Source: UBA6265 sp964526965 (GTDB taxonomy: Bacteria; Chloroflexota; Chloroflexia; Thermomicrobiales; UBA6265). From it: a DNA stretch of 64,000 nucleotides. The notes beneath the pieces were generated by a model that was given only the letters and a program-made list of their open reading frames with translations, did no database searches and had not been told where the DNA came from. Shown here in pieces: positions 8,647 through 17,809 of this stretch (position 1 is the stretch's first letter; each line of letters opens with the position of its first letter). The stretch spans positions 47,832 through 111,831 of the forward strand of contig CAZGML010000005.1 in assembly GCA_964526965.1 (NCBI GenBank). The letters are read 5' to 3'. The translations under genes were made by a program, and so were the position numbers.

Positions 8647-11067
8647 ATGATTTCTGAGCATACATTGAGAAAACTCGAATACGGGGAAATATTGGACAGG
8701 CTGGCACGCGAATGCCAATACTCCATCGCCTCCGAACGAGCCCGCGAACTGCGGCCCACCAGCAACCCGCAGAAAGTGGAATCCCTGCTGGCAACCACAA
8801 AGGAAGCCACTGAACTGCTGGTCCAGTTCCCCACGTTCACAGTTGGCGGTGCGCGTGATATTCGCGGTCTGATTGAGAAGTCCGGCAAGGGCAGTCGCTT
8901 GCAGCCGGGCGAGTTGATGCAGCTAATGGACACGCTGCGGGCCTCGAGAGACTTGCGCAATCACTTCCGCAAGTTGCCGGATTCCGCCGAGCGCTATCCG
9001 CAGTTGCAGGAGTTCGTTGATTCCATCGATAATTTCAGTTCTCTCGAAGCTGACCTCAATCGCACAATCGGGCCGCGCGGCGACGTGTTGGATGGAGCCA
9101 GCCCGCAACTAAGCCGAATTCGGCAAGAAGTACGTGTCGCACACAGCAGGTTGCGTGATCGCTTGCAGAACTTCATCTCCGGGAGTCGTGCAAGTAGCGC
9201 ATTGCAAGAGAACATCATCACCATGCGCGAAGGAAGGTATGTTGTCCCGGTTCGCGCTGAAGCACGTGGACTGATTAAGGGTATCGTGCACGACACCTCT
9301 TCCAGCGGGCACACTCTGTTCATCGAGCCGTTCGATGTTGTTGAGCTCAACAACCGTTGGCGTGAACAGCAACTGGAAGAGCAGCGGGAGGTTGATCGCA
9401 TTCTCGATGTGATCACAGGCGTCGTTGGTGACCACGCCGACGGCCTGGCCCGTATGATCGAGGCGATTGCAGACGTTGATTTGGCGATCGCCAAGGCCCG
9501 GCTTGCGGAAAATATGGAAGCAACCATGCCCCGGGTACATCGGGGGACCGGCGGACAAAAGGTGCGGAGTGAGGAATCCCGCCACTCCACCCATTACGTG
9601 AGGCTCGACCAGGCGCGGCATCCGCTGCTCGATAGCGAAACTGTCGTCCCGATCGATTTGGAGATCGGAGACAAGTTCCGGGTGCTGCTCATCACTGGTC
9701 CGAACACCGGTGGTAAAACCGTAGCCCTCAAGACCGTCGGGTTGCTGTCGCTCATGGCGCAAACTGGGTTCTTTATCCCCGCGAACGACACCTCTGTTAT
9801 CAGCGTGTTTCCTGATGTTTTCGTCGATATCGGCGACGAGCAAAGCATTGAGCAGAGTCTCAGTACCTTTAGCTCGCACATTACGAACATCATTGGCATG
9901 CTGGAGAAGGTCCACAGCGATAGCCTGGTGCTGTTGGACGAGGTTGGTGCAGGTACGGATCCCGAAGAGGGGTCTGCACTGGCCCGGGCGATTATCAATG
10001 AACTGCTGCAGCGCCGGGCCATGGTGATTGCGACCACACACTATTCCGAAGTGAAGGCGTTTGCGTATGCCACGCCCGGTGTGGAGAACGCCAGTGTGGA
10101 GTTCGATGTTGCTTCACTTAAGCCTACCTACCGTCTCATGATCGGTGTGCCGGGCAAATCCAACGCGCTTTCAATTGCATCGCGGTTAGGTGTGCCTCAA
10201 CGCGTGATCGATCAGGCGGAATCGCTGCTTGATCCGGATGATGAGGATGCCCAGCAACTTATCGACGATATCCGTACGCGACGAGATGACATCACTGCCG
10301 AACTTGAGAAGGCGAAGCAGGCGGACGAAGACGCTCGTGAACTCCGACGGCGGGCATCGCGGGTTCTGCGCGAGGCGGAGAACATCAAGCGGGAAGCGCG
10401 TGCCGAAGCTTTGGCGGAAATCGAGCAAGAGCTTTCGGAGGCGAGAGAAGCGGCACGGGAGATTGATCGGGTTCGTCGCAGTGGTATAGGAGAGGTACCC
10501 GATCGTTCAGAAACTGCGCGCCGTATCAAGGCCGCCGAAGAGCAGGTGAGGGAAGTCGCGCGGAAGAAGCAGCCCTCGACCCCGCAGTTACAGGTCGACA
10601 AGACACCTATCAAACCGGGCGATCGTGTGCGGATTCTCGCGTTCGATGAGCTGGGAGATGTGGTGAGCGTCCACGGCAATGAAGTCGAAGTGATGATGGG
10701 CAGTATGAAAGTAAGACAGCCCATTTCGGCGCTGGAGCGAGTTGGGAAAGGCAAGGAGAAGCGGCGGGAGCAATCGGCCGCATCCGTTGCACGCGAGCGT
10801 CAGGCAGCCACTGGCAGCATGCCGGTGGAGCTCGATATTCGCGGCAAACGGGTCGATGAGGTTCCGCCAATCGTCGATAGCTACGTCAACGATGCCTACC
10901 TGCTGGGAATGCCGTACGTGCGTGTGATTCACGGCAAGGGAACAGGCGCACTCCGCACCGTTGTGCGCGACCTGCTTAAAAACAGCCCGGCCGTTTCCGC
11001 CCTGGCAACGGCCGGGCCAAATGAAGGTGGCGATGGCGCGACTGTCGTGCACCTGCGCCAGACTTAA
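8647..11067 (+). CDS. mutS2: MutS2 family ATPase/endonuclease with Smr domain
   Basis: 806 residues. MutS2 acts on branched DNA and on collided ribosomes, not in classical mismatch repair. It has a MutS core and lever region, the Walker A motif GPNTGGKT at residues 351-358, the ABC-type LLDEVGAGTDPEEGSALA block, a long coiled coil (~510-640), and a C-terminal Smr nuclease domain (~727-806) with LDIRG and HGKGTG. The ATG at 8647 begins MISEHTLRKLEYGEIL, the conserved family start; an in-frame ATG at 8611 would add 12 residues. It overlaps the convergent rlmB stop by four bases. Confidence 0.95.
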   Translation: MISEHTLRKLEYGEILDRLARECQYSIASERARELRPTSNPQKVESLLATTKEATELLVQFPTFTVGGARDIRGLIEKSGKGSRLQPGELMQLMDTLRASRDLRNHFRKLPDSAERYPQLQEFVDSIDNFSSLEADLNRTIGPRGDVLDGASPQLSRIRQEVRVAHSRLRDRLQNFISGSRASSALQENIITMREGRYVVPVRAEARGLIKGIVHDTSSSGHTLFIEPFDVVELNNRWREQQLEEQREVDRILDVITGVVGDHADGLARMIEAIADVDLAIAKARLAENMEATMPRVHRGTGGQKVRSEESRHSTHYVRLDQARHPLLDSETVVPIDLEIGDKFRVLLITGPNTGGKTVALKTVGLLSLMAQTGFFIPANDTSVISVFPDVFVDIGDEQSIEQSLSTFSSHITNIIGMLEKVHSDSLVLLDEVGAGTDPEEGSALARAIINELLQRRAMVIATTHYSEVKAFAYATPGVENASVEFDVASLKPTYRLMIGVPGKSNALSIASRLGVPQRVIDQAESLLDPDDEDAQQLIDDIRTRRDDITAELEKAKQADEDARELRRRASRVLREAENIKREARAEALAEIEQELSEAREAAREIDRVRRSGIGEVPDRSETARRIKAAEEQVREVARKKQPSTPQLQVDKTPIKPGDRVRILAFDELGDVVSVHGNEVEVMMGSMKVRQPISALERVGKGKEKRREQSAASVARERQAATGSMPVELDIRGKRVDEVPPIVDSYVNDAYLLGMPYVRVIHGKGTGALRTVVRDLLKNSPAVSALATAGPNEGGDGATVVHLRQT

Positions 11068-12011
11068 TCCTGGGCAATCTCACGGCGGAGGAGATCGTAC
11101 AACACGATCGAGCCCGCCGTTGCGGCGTTAAGTGAATCAACAGCGCCGCGCATGGGCAGGCTGATGATCACCTGACAACGCTTGCGCACGATCGGCGTGA
11201 GGCCGCTTCCCTCGGCACCGAGCACCAATCCGACAGGTGTTGGAATATCGGTTGTGAAGATATTTGTGTCGGATTCATCTTCATCCAGCCCAACAATCCA
11301 CCGGCCGGATTCCTCGATCTTGTCCAATGCCCGTGCGAGGTTTGGCGTGAGCGCCACACGCAGATGCTCTACCGCACCAGCCGACGAGTTCACCACCGCC
11401 GGGGTCACACTGACCGATCGATCCTGCGGAATCACGATCCCGGCAATACCACTGGCGTCTGCCGCCCTCAGCAGGGTGCCGAAGTTCTGCGGATCGTTCA
11501 GGTGATCCATGATCAGGATCGTGCCTTCAGCCTCGATGACATCCTCGAGATCGACATACTGGTAATCGCCGGTTTCCAGCGCGACCCCCTGGTGATTGCC
11601 GCCTTTGGTGAGGTCGTCCAGCAGCATGCGTGGGACGCGGTCGAGCAGCACCTCCTGTTGTTGAGCCAGGTCAATGGTCTCTTGAATACGATCATCCTCA
11701 CGCACGCCTTCGGCAATGAAGAGCCGGCTGTGGTTCCGCTTTCGCGCCCGGAGGGCTTCGCGCACGGCGTTGCGACCGTACAGGAGATCACCTTTTATTT
11801 GGATCCCCGGTGTGCGTTGTCGGGCAGGACGGCGCTCCCTGGGGCCGCTATCCGCAGCCGGTTTACGACCTCGCGGTCCGCCGCGACGATCGTCCTCAAA
11901 TCGATTCCTGTTGCCGCGTTGTTGCCGCGGGCCGCCCTGCGGCCGGCCGCCTCGTTGCGATGTGGGATTGTTACGACGACTTCCAGGTCGTCCCCTGTCG
12001 GGTGTCTTCAA
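11064..12011 (-). CDS. rlmB: 23S rRNA 2'-O-methyltransferase RlmB (SpoU/TrmH family) with Arg/Gly-rich N-terminus
   Basis: About 315 residues. The SPOUT methyltransferase has the small RNA-binding domain (GRNAVREAL, ~80-150) and the knotted catalytic domain with DHLNDPQNFGTLLRAADA, GLVLGAEGSGL and ISLPMRGAVDSLNAATAGSI, the three diagnostic SpoU motifs. It methylates a guanosine of 23S rRNA. The first ~70 residues are an unusual Arg/Gly/Pro-rich tail. I place the start at TTG 12011 because GGAG lies six bases upstream; TTG 12023 is also in frame. The coding region overlaps the end of cysS by about 40 bases in another frame, implying translational coupling. Confidence 0.92.
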   Translation of the reverse strand: MKTPDRGRPGSRRNNPTSQRGGRPQGGPRQQRGNRNRFEDDRRGGPRGRKPAADSGPRERRPARQRTPGIQIKGDLLYGRNAVREALRARKRNHSRLFIAEGVREDDRIQETIDLAQQQEVLLDRVPRMLLDDLTKGGNHQGVALETGDYQYVDLEDVIEAEGTILIMDHLNDPQNFGTLLRAADASGIAGIVIPQDRSVSVTPAVVNSSAGAVEHLRVALTPNLARALDKIEESGRWIVGLDEDESDTNIFTTDIPTPVGLVLGAEGSGLTPIVRKRCQVIISLPMRGAVDSLNAATAGSIVLYDLLRREIAQD

Positions 12012-13371
12012 TAGTGACTCCAAGTTCGCTCAGTTGATCCCGTACCTTGTCGGCAAGTTCAAACTGGCGAGCTGCGCGCAGGTCGTTGCGCACGGCAACG
12101 AGCAAGTCGATGAATGGTGCTGCGTCTTGCAGCGAGGTTGGTTGTTCGTAAGTGAGGTCCAGCCCGAGAATCTCCGCGAGTTTCTTCAGGTTCACGCGAG
12201 CATCTTCCACCGATGTCGAAACGGCGTCCGCAGAGCGGGCACGGTTGATTGCACGGGCGAGATCGTACATGGCTGCTACGGCAACTGGCGTATCGAAGTC
12301 GTTTCGCATGGCCTGGTGGAACCGGTTTTCCACGTCGGTGACCAACGAATCGAGCTCGGCATCGCGCGCGTCGCTAGCTGGCGAATCCAGTTCCCGAGCA
12401 GCAGCCCGCAAGCGATCGAGGCCGTTTTGGGCGGCTTCGAGTCCTTCTTCGGTCCAGGTTAGTGGCATGCGGTAGTGCGACCCCAGTACCTGCAGGCGGA
12501 ACGCCATGGCCCTGCCTTGCTCAACGATGTCTCGCAGTCGCACGACGTTGCCAATGGATTTGGACATTTTGTCGCTGCCAAGTTGCAGCAGGCCATTGTG
12601 CATCCAGTAGCGTGCGAATCGATTGTCGAAATAGGATTCGGACTGTGCGATTTCGTTCTCGTGATGCGGAAAGATCAGGTCGGCACCACCACCGTGGATA
12701 TCGATCTGGTCACCAAGGTGATGAGCGCACATCGCCGAGCACTCAATGTGCCAACCTGGGCGGCCATCGCTCCAGGGGCTCGACCACGTTGGCTCTCCCG
12801 GCTTGGCTGCCTTCCAGAGCGCAAAGTCGAGCGGATCGTCCTTATGCTCGCCGGCGGCGATACGCGCACCAACGAGGAGCTCTTCGATTTCCCGGTTGCT
12901 CAACTTGCCATATTCATCGAAGCTGCGCACGCGGAAGTAAACATCACCATTAGCCTGGTAGGCGTGACCTTTTTCGATCAACCCCTCGATCATCTTGATG
13001 ATCTGCGGCATATCCTCTGTGGCACGAGGGCTGATCGTCGCCTTCATCACATTGAAAGCAGCCATTTCTTCCTGCCAGGTGTCGATGAGTCCCTGTGTGA
13101 GCTCATTCTCCTCGATTCCGAGTTCGGCGGCCCGGGCGATGATTTTGTCATCGATGTCTGTGAAGTTCTGGGCGTAGGTAACCTCGTAGCCACTGTATTC
13201 GAGATAGCGACGGATGGCATCGAAGGCGATACTGCTCATGCCATGTCCGATGTGTGCATGGTCGTAAACAGTCACACCGCAGACATACATACGAACCTTG
13301 CCCGGTTCGATTGTTTCAAACGGTTCAGTTTTGCGCGTGAGGGTGTTGTAGATGGAGATTGGTTGCTGCAT
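11971..13371 (-). CDS. cysS: Cysteinyl-tRNA synthetase
   Basis: 466 residues, normal length for bacterial CysRS. The class I signature HIGH is at residues 40-43 and KMSKS (in DKMSKSIGN) near residue 270. The zinc-site residues are present, with YVCGVTVYDHAHIGH at the N-terminus and WHIECSAM and GGGADLIFPHHENEIAQSE in the core. It charges tRNA-Cys. The gene is followed by the overlapping rlmB, a cysS-rlmB pairing also known in Firmicutes, although the ribonuclease gene often found between them there is absent. Confidence 0.97.
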   Translation of the reverse strand: MQQPISIYNTLTRKTEPFETIEPGKVRMYVCGVTVYDHAHIGHGMSSIAFDAIRRYLEYSGYEVTYAQNFTDIDDKIIARAAELGIEENELTQGLIDTWQEEMAAFNVMKATISPRATEDMPQIIKMIEGLIEKGHAYQANGDVYFRVRSFDEYGKLSNREIEELLVGARIAAGEHKDDPLDFALWKAAKPGEPTWSSPWSDGRPGWHIECSAMCAHHLGDQIDIHGGGADLIFPHHENEIAQSESYFDNRFARYWMHNGLLQLGSDKMSKSIGNVVRLRDIVEQGRAMAFRLQVLGSHYRMPLTWTEEGLEAAQNGLDRLRAAARELDSPASDARDAELDSLVTDVENRFHQAMRNDFDTPVAVAAMYDLARAINRARSADAVSTSVEDARVNLKKLAEILGLDLTYEQPTSLQDAAPFIDLLVAVRNDLRAARQFELADKVRDQLSELGVTIEDTRQGTTWKSS

Positions 13372-13527
13372 CTTTATGCTCCTGGTCTGTGCTTGAAATG
13401 ATAGGTCAAGGGCACAAGGGGCCGGCCGACTTACGCGGCAGACCCCTCAGTACAGACGCAGCAGAAGGCGCACACATTGTATGTAACCGTGTTGGGTGTT
13501 CGGTTGTATGTGTGCGTACGCATGATG

Positions 13528-13860
13528 TTAATCGGCCGATGCTGGAGCAGGCGCTGCGTTGGTCTGCGCAGGCTCGCTTTCGGATTTCTTCGTCGTCTCT
13601 GTTTCGGCGGGGCTATCGCTGGCTCCATTGCTGGAGGCAGTTGCCTTGTCCGGATCCTGAACGCCACCAACGGGATCGCTGGTTGGGCGGGAATCGGTGA
13701 CGTACCAGCCACTTCCCTTGAATACGATGGGCGAGGCATGAATAACCCGGCGCACGGGCTTGCCGCAGACATCGCAGTCAGTCAACGCGTCGTCAGAAAA
13801 GCTCTGGCGCGCTTCAAAGACGTGATCGCACTCGATACCACGATACTGATAAACGGGCAT
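13528..13860 (-). CDS. FmdB family zinc-ribbon protein
   Basis: 110 residues from ATG 13860, which begins MPVYQYRGIECDHVFE, the standard FmdB start. The CxxC half-site (CDVCGKPVRR) and FKGSGWYVTD follow. The family's first cysteine pair is reduced: only one cysteine (IECDH) is visible, where CxxC is usual. The C-terminal half is a low-complexity Ala/Ser/Glu/Pro tail. Family members are small putative regulators of unclear function. A GTG four codons upstream is in frame but directly abuts the AGGAG, so I reject it. The 156 bases between this gene and cysS hold only an imperfect inverted repeat. Confidence 0.85.
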   Translation of the reverse strand: MPVYQYRGIECDHVFEARQSFSDDALTDCDVCGKPVRRVIHASPIVFKGSGWYVTDSRPTSDPVGGVQDPDKATASSNGASDSPAETETTKKSESEPAQTNAAPAPASAD

Positions 13861-13941
13861 TTTACCCACCACTCCTGTTTAGTGAACTGAAATACACGTG
13901 GCCCGCGGAATGCGGGCGACATATAGTTTACCAACTCTTGG

Positions 13942-16698
13942 CTATTCCGGCTCGTACGGGCTCATATCCTCCCAGTTCAGGCCGGTTCGCATCTCTACGA
14001 TGATGGGCACAACGAGTTTGAACGCGTTCTCCATGGTGGATTGCAGGAGCCTCGCGATGTCACTCAACCGCGATTCATTAACCTCAAGAACGAGTTCGTC
14101 GTGTACCTGCAGCAGCATGTTCGCTGGCAGCTTCTGATCGGCAAGTTTCTTCTGGAGATCGATCATAGCGAGTTTGATGATATCCGCCTGGGTGCCCTGA
14201 ATCGGCATGTTCATCGCCATGCGAACTGCACCCTGCCGGCGCATGCGATTGCTGCTGTTGAGGTCCGGCAGATATCGACGTCTTCCAGCGAGCGTCTGCA
14301 CGTACCCATGATCTTTTCCGAACTGGATCTGGTCATCGAAGAACTTGCGCACGCCCGGGAGTCGCTCCCAGTAGCGATCGATGAAGGCCTGTGCCTCCGC
14401 GCGCGGCAAGCCGGTATCACGGCTCAGTCCGTACGCCTGCATACCGTAGAGGATGCCGAAGTTCACGGTTTTGGCGATACTTCGCTGTTCCCTGTCGACA
14501 TCCGCGATATCAACATCGTGGATAAGCGCGGCTGTGGCGCGGTGAATATCCTCACCCTGGTTGAACGAATCCAGCAGTGCCGGGTCGCCACTCATGTGGG
14601 CAAGGATTCGCAGTTCCATCTGTGAGTAGTCGGCACCAAGCAAAATGGCGTTATCCACCAGTTTGTATTCGTCGCGACGGTCCGCCACGAAGGCTCGTCG
14701 GATTCGACGCCCCATCTCCGTACGGACCGGGATGTTCTGCAGGTTCGGGTTCGTACTGGCGAGCCGACCTGTCGCCGCTACGGTCTGGTTGAACGTAGTG
14801 TGAACGCGACCATCTTCTTCATTGACGTACGTAGGTAGCGCATCTGCATAGGTTGACTTGAGCTTGGAAAGCGAGCGGTGTTCCAGGATCAGCTCGACGA
14901 TTTCATGCTCGTTCCGAATACCTTCCAACACTTCGGAATCGACCGAATAGCCGGTCTTGGTCTTGCGGCCGGGCGTGAGTTTGAACTCGTCGAAGAGGAG
15001 GGTAGACATCTGTTTGTTGCTGGCGATGCTTACCGGCCTGCCGGCAAGTTCATCTGCCTTTTCATCGATCTCCAGGATTCGCTTGCCCATCTCCCCGGCA
15101 AAATTGGTCAGTTCATCCGGGTCGATTGCGATGCCACAGCGTTCCATGTGCATGAGTACGTTCACGAGCGGCAACTCGATCGACTCGTTAAGCTCCATTT
15201 GCGACCGGTCTTCGAGCTCTTTGCGAAGCTGGTCGACCAGCGCGAAGGTGCACTCGACATCGGCCATTGCGTACGGGGCAGCGAGCTCGATGGAAACGGT
15301 ATCCATCGTCTTCTGATTCCGGCCCGTGCCAATCAGTTCAGAGATTTCCGATTGCTGGATACCCAGTCGGTTGAACGAGAGATCCTTGAGGCGCATTGAG
15401 TTCTCGCCCAACAGGTACGCCGCGATCATCGTATCGAAGCTGATTGGCTGGTCGCTATATCCGTGGCGAATGAGTACCTGGAGATCGTACTTGCCGTGGT
15501 GCGTATAGACCTTCACATCATCGCTGGCAATGACGGGATCGAGCGCTTCCCGCACGGTATCGGCACTGAGCTGCTCACCTTCGTTATGGCCGACGGGAAC
15601 GTAGAAGCTCTCGTGGTCGCTCACCGCGAGAGCGATACCAACAAGCACCGCTGTCATCGGGTCTGTTGAAGTGGTCTCCACGTCCAGCGCTACTTCGCCA
15701 ACTTCCTTGATCCGGGAGAGCATTGTCTCTAGATCGTCCTCGGTGGTGACGATTTTCTGGATGCTCTCCGGCTTTGCTTCTACCGTTTCATCGAACTTCT
15801 CGGCGGGAATGCGAGTTGATTCCGGTAATTTGTTCAGCAATCCGCGGAACTCAAGTGTCTGGAAGAGCTCGATAACAGCATCGCGATCGTAATCACCAAG
15901 GTGTGCCGATTCGAGATCGAACTTGAGATTCATATCGGTCACGATGGTGGCGAGGTGCTTGCTTTCCAGCGCCTGCTCCAGGTTGCCGTTAAGGGCATTG
16001 CGGGCGCGGGTTGGGGTTAGGTCTTCCTGGTTTTTGAAGATCTCCTCAACACTGCCGAACTCCGCTATGAGCTTCTTGGCTGTTTTGTCACCGATCCCCG
16101 GAACACCGGGAATGTTGTCCGACGTATCGCCCACAAGCGCCTTGTAATCGGGTACGTATTCGGGTCCGAAGCCAAATCTCTCTACAACTTCATCCGGCCC
16201 GTACTCGCGGATATCACCGAAGCGACGCGCCCCTGGCAGCACGATCGTTACTTTCGGCGCCGCGAGTTGCAGCAGGTCGGAATCACCGGTGATAACGATC
16301 ACCTCGTGTCCGTCTTCGGCAAGCTCCTTGCTCAACGTGCCAATAATGTCGTCGGCCTCGTAGTTTTCCTGCATCTCAATCGGAATGCCGAGTGCATCGA
16401 TCAGCTCGCGTACGCGGTCGAGTTGCTCACGCAGGTCCTCTGGCATCTCCTCGCGGGTGCCCTTGTATTCCGGGTAGAGGTCGTGGCGGAAAGTCTTTCC
16501 GGTTTCCATTGCAATAGCCACGTGCGTTGGCTTTCGCTGTTCCAACACATCCAGCAGCATGCTGGCGAACCCGTACACCGCGTTGGTTTGCTCTCCGGAG
16601 GAGGTGCTCAACGTTGGGGGAATTGCAAAATATGCGCGAAAAATAAGGCCGAATCCATCGACCAAAACAATAGAGCCGGGTGTTTTAGTTGAGGTCAT
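13942..16698 (-). CDS. polA: DNA polymerase I
   Basis: 918 residues with all three domains. The 5' nuclease domain spans ~1-290 (LVDGFGLIFRAYFA, YEADDIIGTL, DNIPGVPGIGDKTA). The 3'-5' exonuclease domain is near 320-510, with Exo I acidic residues in ALDVETTS, Exo II in GKYDLQVL and Exo III in YAMADVECT, so proofreading looks intact. The polymerase domain has motif A DYSQMELRILAH and motif C QVHDELVLE. It fills repair gaps and removes RNA primers. GGAG is six bases before the ATG. It is divergent from the moxR cluster, and a weak LexA-like palindrome lies upstream. Confidence 0.97.
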   Translation of the reverse strand: MTSTKTPGSIVLVDGFGLIFRAYFAIPPTLSTSSGEQTNAVYGFASMLLDVLEQRKPTHVAIAMETGKTFRHDLYPEYKGTREEMPEDLREQLDRVRELIDALGIPIEMQENYEADDIIGTLSKELAEDGHEVIVITGDSDLLQLAAPKVTIVLPGARRFGDIREYGPDEVVERFGFGPEYVPDYKALVGDTSDNIPGVPGIGDKTAKKLIAEFGSVEEIFKNQEDLTPTRARNALNGNLEQALESKHLATIVTDMNLKFDLESAHLGDYDRDAVIELFQTLEFRGLLNKLPESTRIPAEKFDETVEAKPESIQKIVTTEDDLETMLSRIKEVGEVALDVETTSTDPMTAVLVGIALAVSDHESFYVPVGHNEGEQLSADTVREALDPVIASDDVKVYTHHGKYDLQVLIRHGYSDQPISFDTMIAAYLLGENSMRLKDLSFNRLGIQQSEISELIGTGRNQKTMDTVSIELAAPYAMADVECTFALVDQLRKELEDRSQMELNESIELPLVNVLMHMERCGIAIDPDELTNFAGEMGKRILEIDEKADELAGRPVSIASNKQMSTLLFDEFKLTPGRKTKTGYSVDSEVLEGIRNEHEIVELILEHRSLSKLKSTYADALPTYVNEEDGRVHTTFNQTVAATGRLASTNPNLQNIPVRTEMGRRIRRAFVADRRDEYKLVDNAILLGADYSQMELRILAHMSGDPALLDSFNQGEDIHRATAALIHDVDIADVDREQRSIAKTVNFGILYGMQAYGLSRDTGLPRAEAQAFIDRYWERLPGVRKFFDDQIQFGKDHGYVQTLAGRRRYLPDLNSSNRMRRQGAVRMAMNMPIQGTQADIIKLAMIDLQKKLADQKLPANMLLQVHDELVLEVNESRLSDIARLLQSTMENAFKLVVPIIVEMRTGLNWEDMSPYEPE

Positions 16699-16719
16699 GC
16701 ATCACTCCGGAGGGAATTC

Positions 16720-16733
16720 AGAACACGTGTACC
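16720..16733. promoter_or_regulatory. Possible weak LexA-like box upstream of polA
   Basis: AGAACACGTGTACC has one intact GAAC half-site and one mismatched half-site (GTAC for GTTC). It lies nine bases downstream of a minus-strand TATACT -10 (16743-16748), the same layout as at uvrA. Binding is uncertain. Confidence 0.3.
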
Positions 16734-16832
16734 AATATCGCTAGTATAGAACCATCGTCAGGGATACGGCGTATCTCGTTATACTGGACGCATACGTACC
16801 AGCCCGCGCCACATTGGAGCCCAGTTCACAAC

Positions 16833-17807
16833 ATGGATTCATCTTTCATTCGATCATTGGTAGAAACCACTGCAGATAACGTGGAGCGCGTGATCATTGG
16901 CAAGCGCCGCGAAGTCGAACTGGTAATGACAGCGCTGCTTTGCAAGGGGCATGTGCTGATTGAGGACGTTCCCGGCGTCGGCAAAACGGTGCTCACCAAG
17001 GCGATTGCGCGAAGTATCGGGAGCTCTTTCAAACGCATTCAATTCACGCCGGATTTGCTGCCGAGCGACGTTACTGGTGTGAACATCTTCAACCAGCAAC
17101 GAAGCGAGTTTGAGTTCCGCCCTGGTCCCATTGTGAGTCAAATGGTGCTTGCCGATGAAATCAACCGCGCCACGCCGAAAACGCAGTCGGCATTGCTTGA
17201 GGCGATGGAGGAGGGGCAGGTGACCATCGATGGTGCCACCCACCTGCTGCCGCAACCGTTCGTCGTACTCGCTACCGAGAATCCGATCGATTACGAGGGC
17301 ACTTTCCCTCTACCTGAGGCCCAGCTCGACCGTTTCCTGATTCGGGTTGCGCTTGGCTACCCTGGCCGACAGGGCGAGCTCGAGATGCTGGATCGCCAGC
17401 ACCAGCGACACCCGCTGGAGAATGTGCGCCAGGTGATTTCGGTCGATGATCTTCGAGCCGCCCAGGAGGCGGTGAAAAGCGTTCACGTTGCCCAATCGGT
17501 GCGTGAGTACATCGTCACGTTGGTAGAAGCAACCCGTAACCACGACGATGTTTTCCTTGGAGCTAGCCCGCGTGGTTCGCTCGCGCTGTTCAATACGGCT
17601 CGCGCCTGGGCAGCGATACGCGGTCGCGATTTCGTGCTACCAGACGATGTGAAGTTCCTCGCGGAGCCAACGCTTTCGCACCGCATCATCGTCGGACCAG
17701 CTGCTCGCATGCAGGGCTACGATAGCCGCAACGTCGTCAATGATTTACTTCGCAATATCCCGGTTCCCCAGCAAACACAGGAAATGCGCTCCCCGGCGCC
17801 GGTGTAG
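16833..17807 (+). CDS. MoxR family AAA+ ATPase
   Basis: 324 residues. MoxR ATPases act as chaperones for assembly or cofactor insertion, usually beside DUF58 and transglutaminase genes as here. The Walker A loop DVPGVGKT is near residues 46-53, Walker B in VLADEINRATPKTQSALLEAMEE near 107, and sensor ATENPIDYEGTFPLPEAQLDRF follows. I chose ATG 16833 (MDSSFIRSLVETT), preceded by GGAG 13 bases away, because upstream in-frame codons are not conserved-looking. It is the first of three tightly packed genes and is divergent from polA. Confidence 0.93.
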   Translation: MDSSFIRSLVETTADNVERVIIGKRREVELVMTALLCKGHVLIEDVPGVGKTVLTKAIARSIGSSFKRIQFTPDLLPSDVTGVNIFNQQRSEFEFRPGPIVSQMVLADEINRATPKTQSALLEAMEEGQVTIDGATHLLPQPFVVLATENPIDYEGTFPLPEAQLDRFLIRVALGYPGRQGELEMLDRQHQRHPLENVRQVISVDDLRAAQEAVKSVHVAQSVREYIVTLVEATRNHDDVFLGASPRGSLALFNTARAWAAIRGRDFVLPDDVKFLAEPTLSHRIIVGPAARMQGYDSRNVVNDLLRNIPVPQQTQEMRSPAPV

Positions 17808-17809
17808 CC

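Noticed and set aside
13463..13512. Imperfect inverted repeat between fmdB and cysS (CACACAttgtatgtAACCG with CGGTTgtaTGTGTG)
   Set aside because: Pairing is interrupted and no T tract follows, so it is not convincing as a terminator or riboswitch; no T-box consensus is present for cysS.
13861..13941. GCCCGC-GGAAT-GCGGGC hairpin after polA
   Set aside because: A short stem with no T tract; a terminator role is possible but too weak to list.
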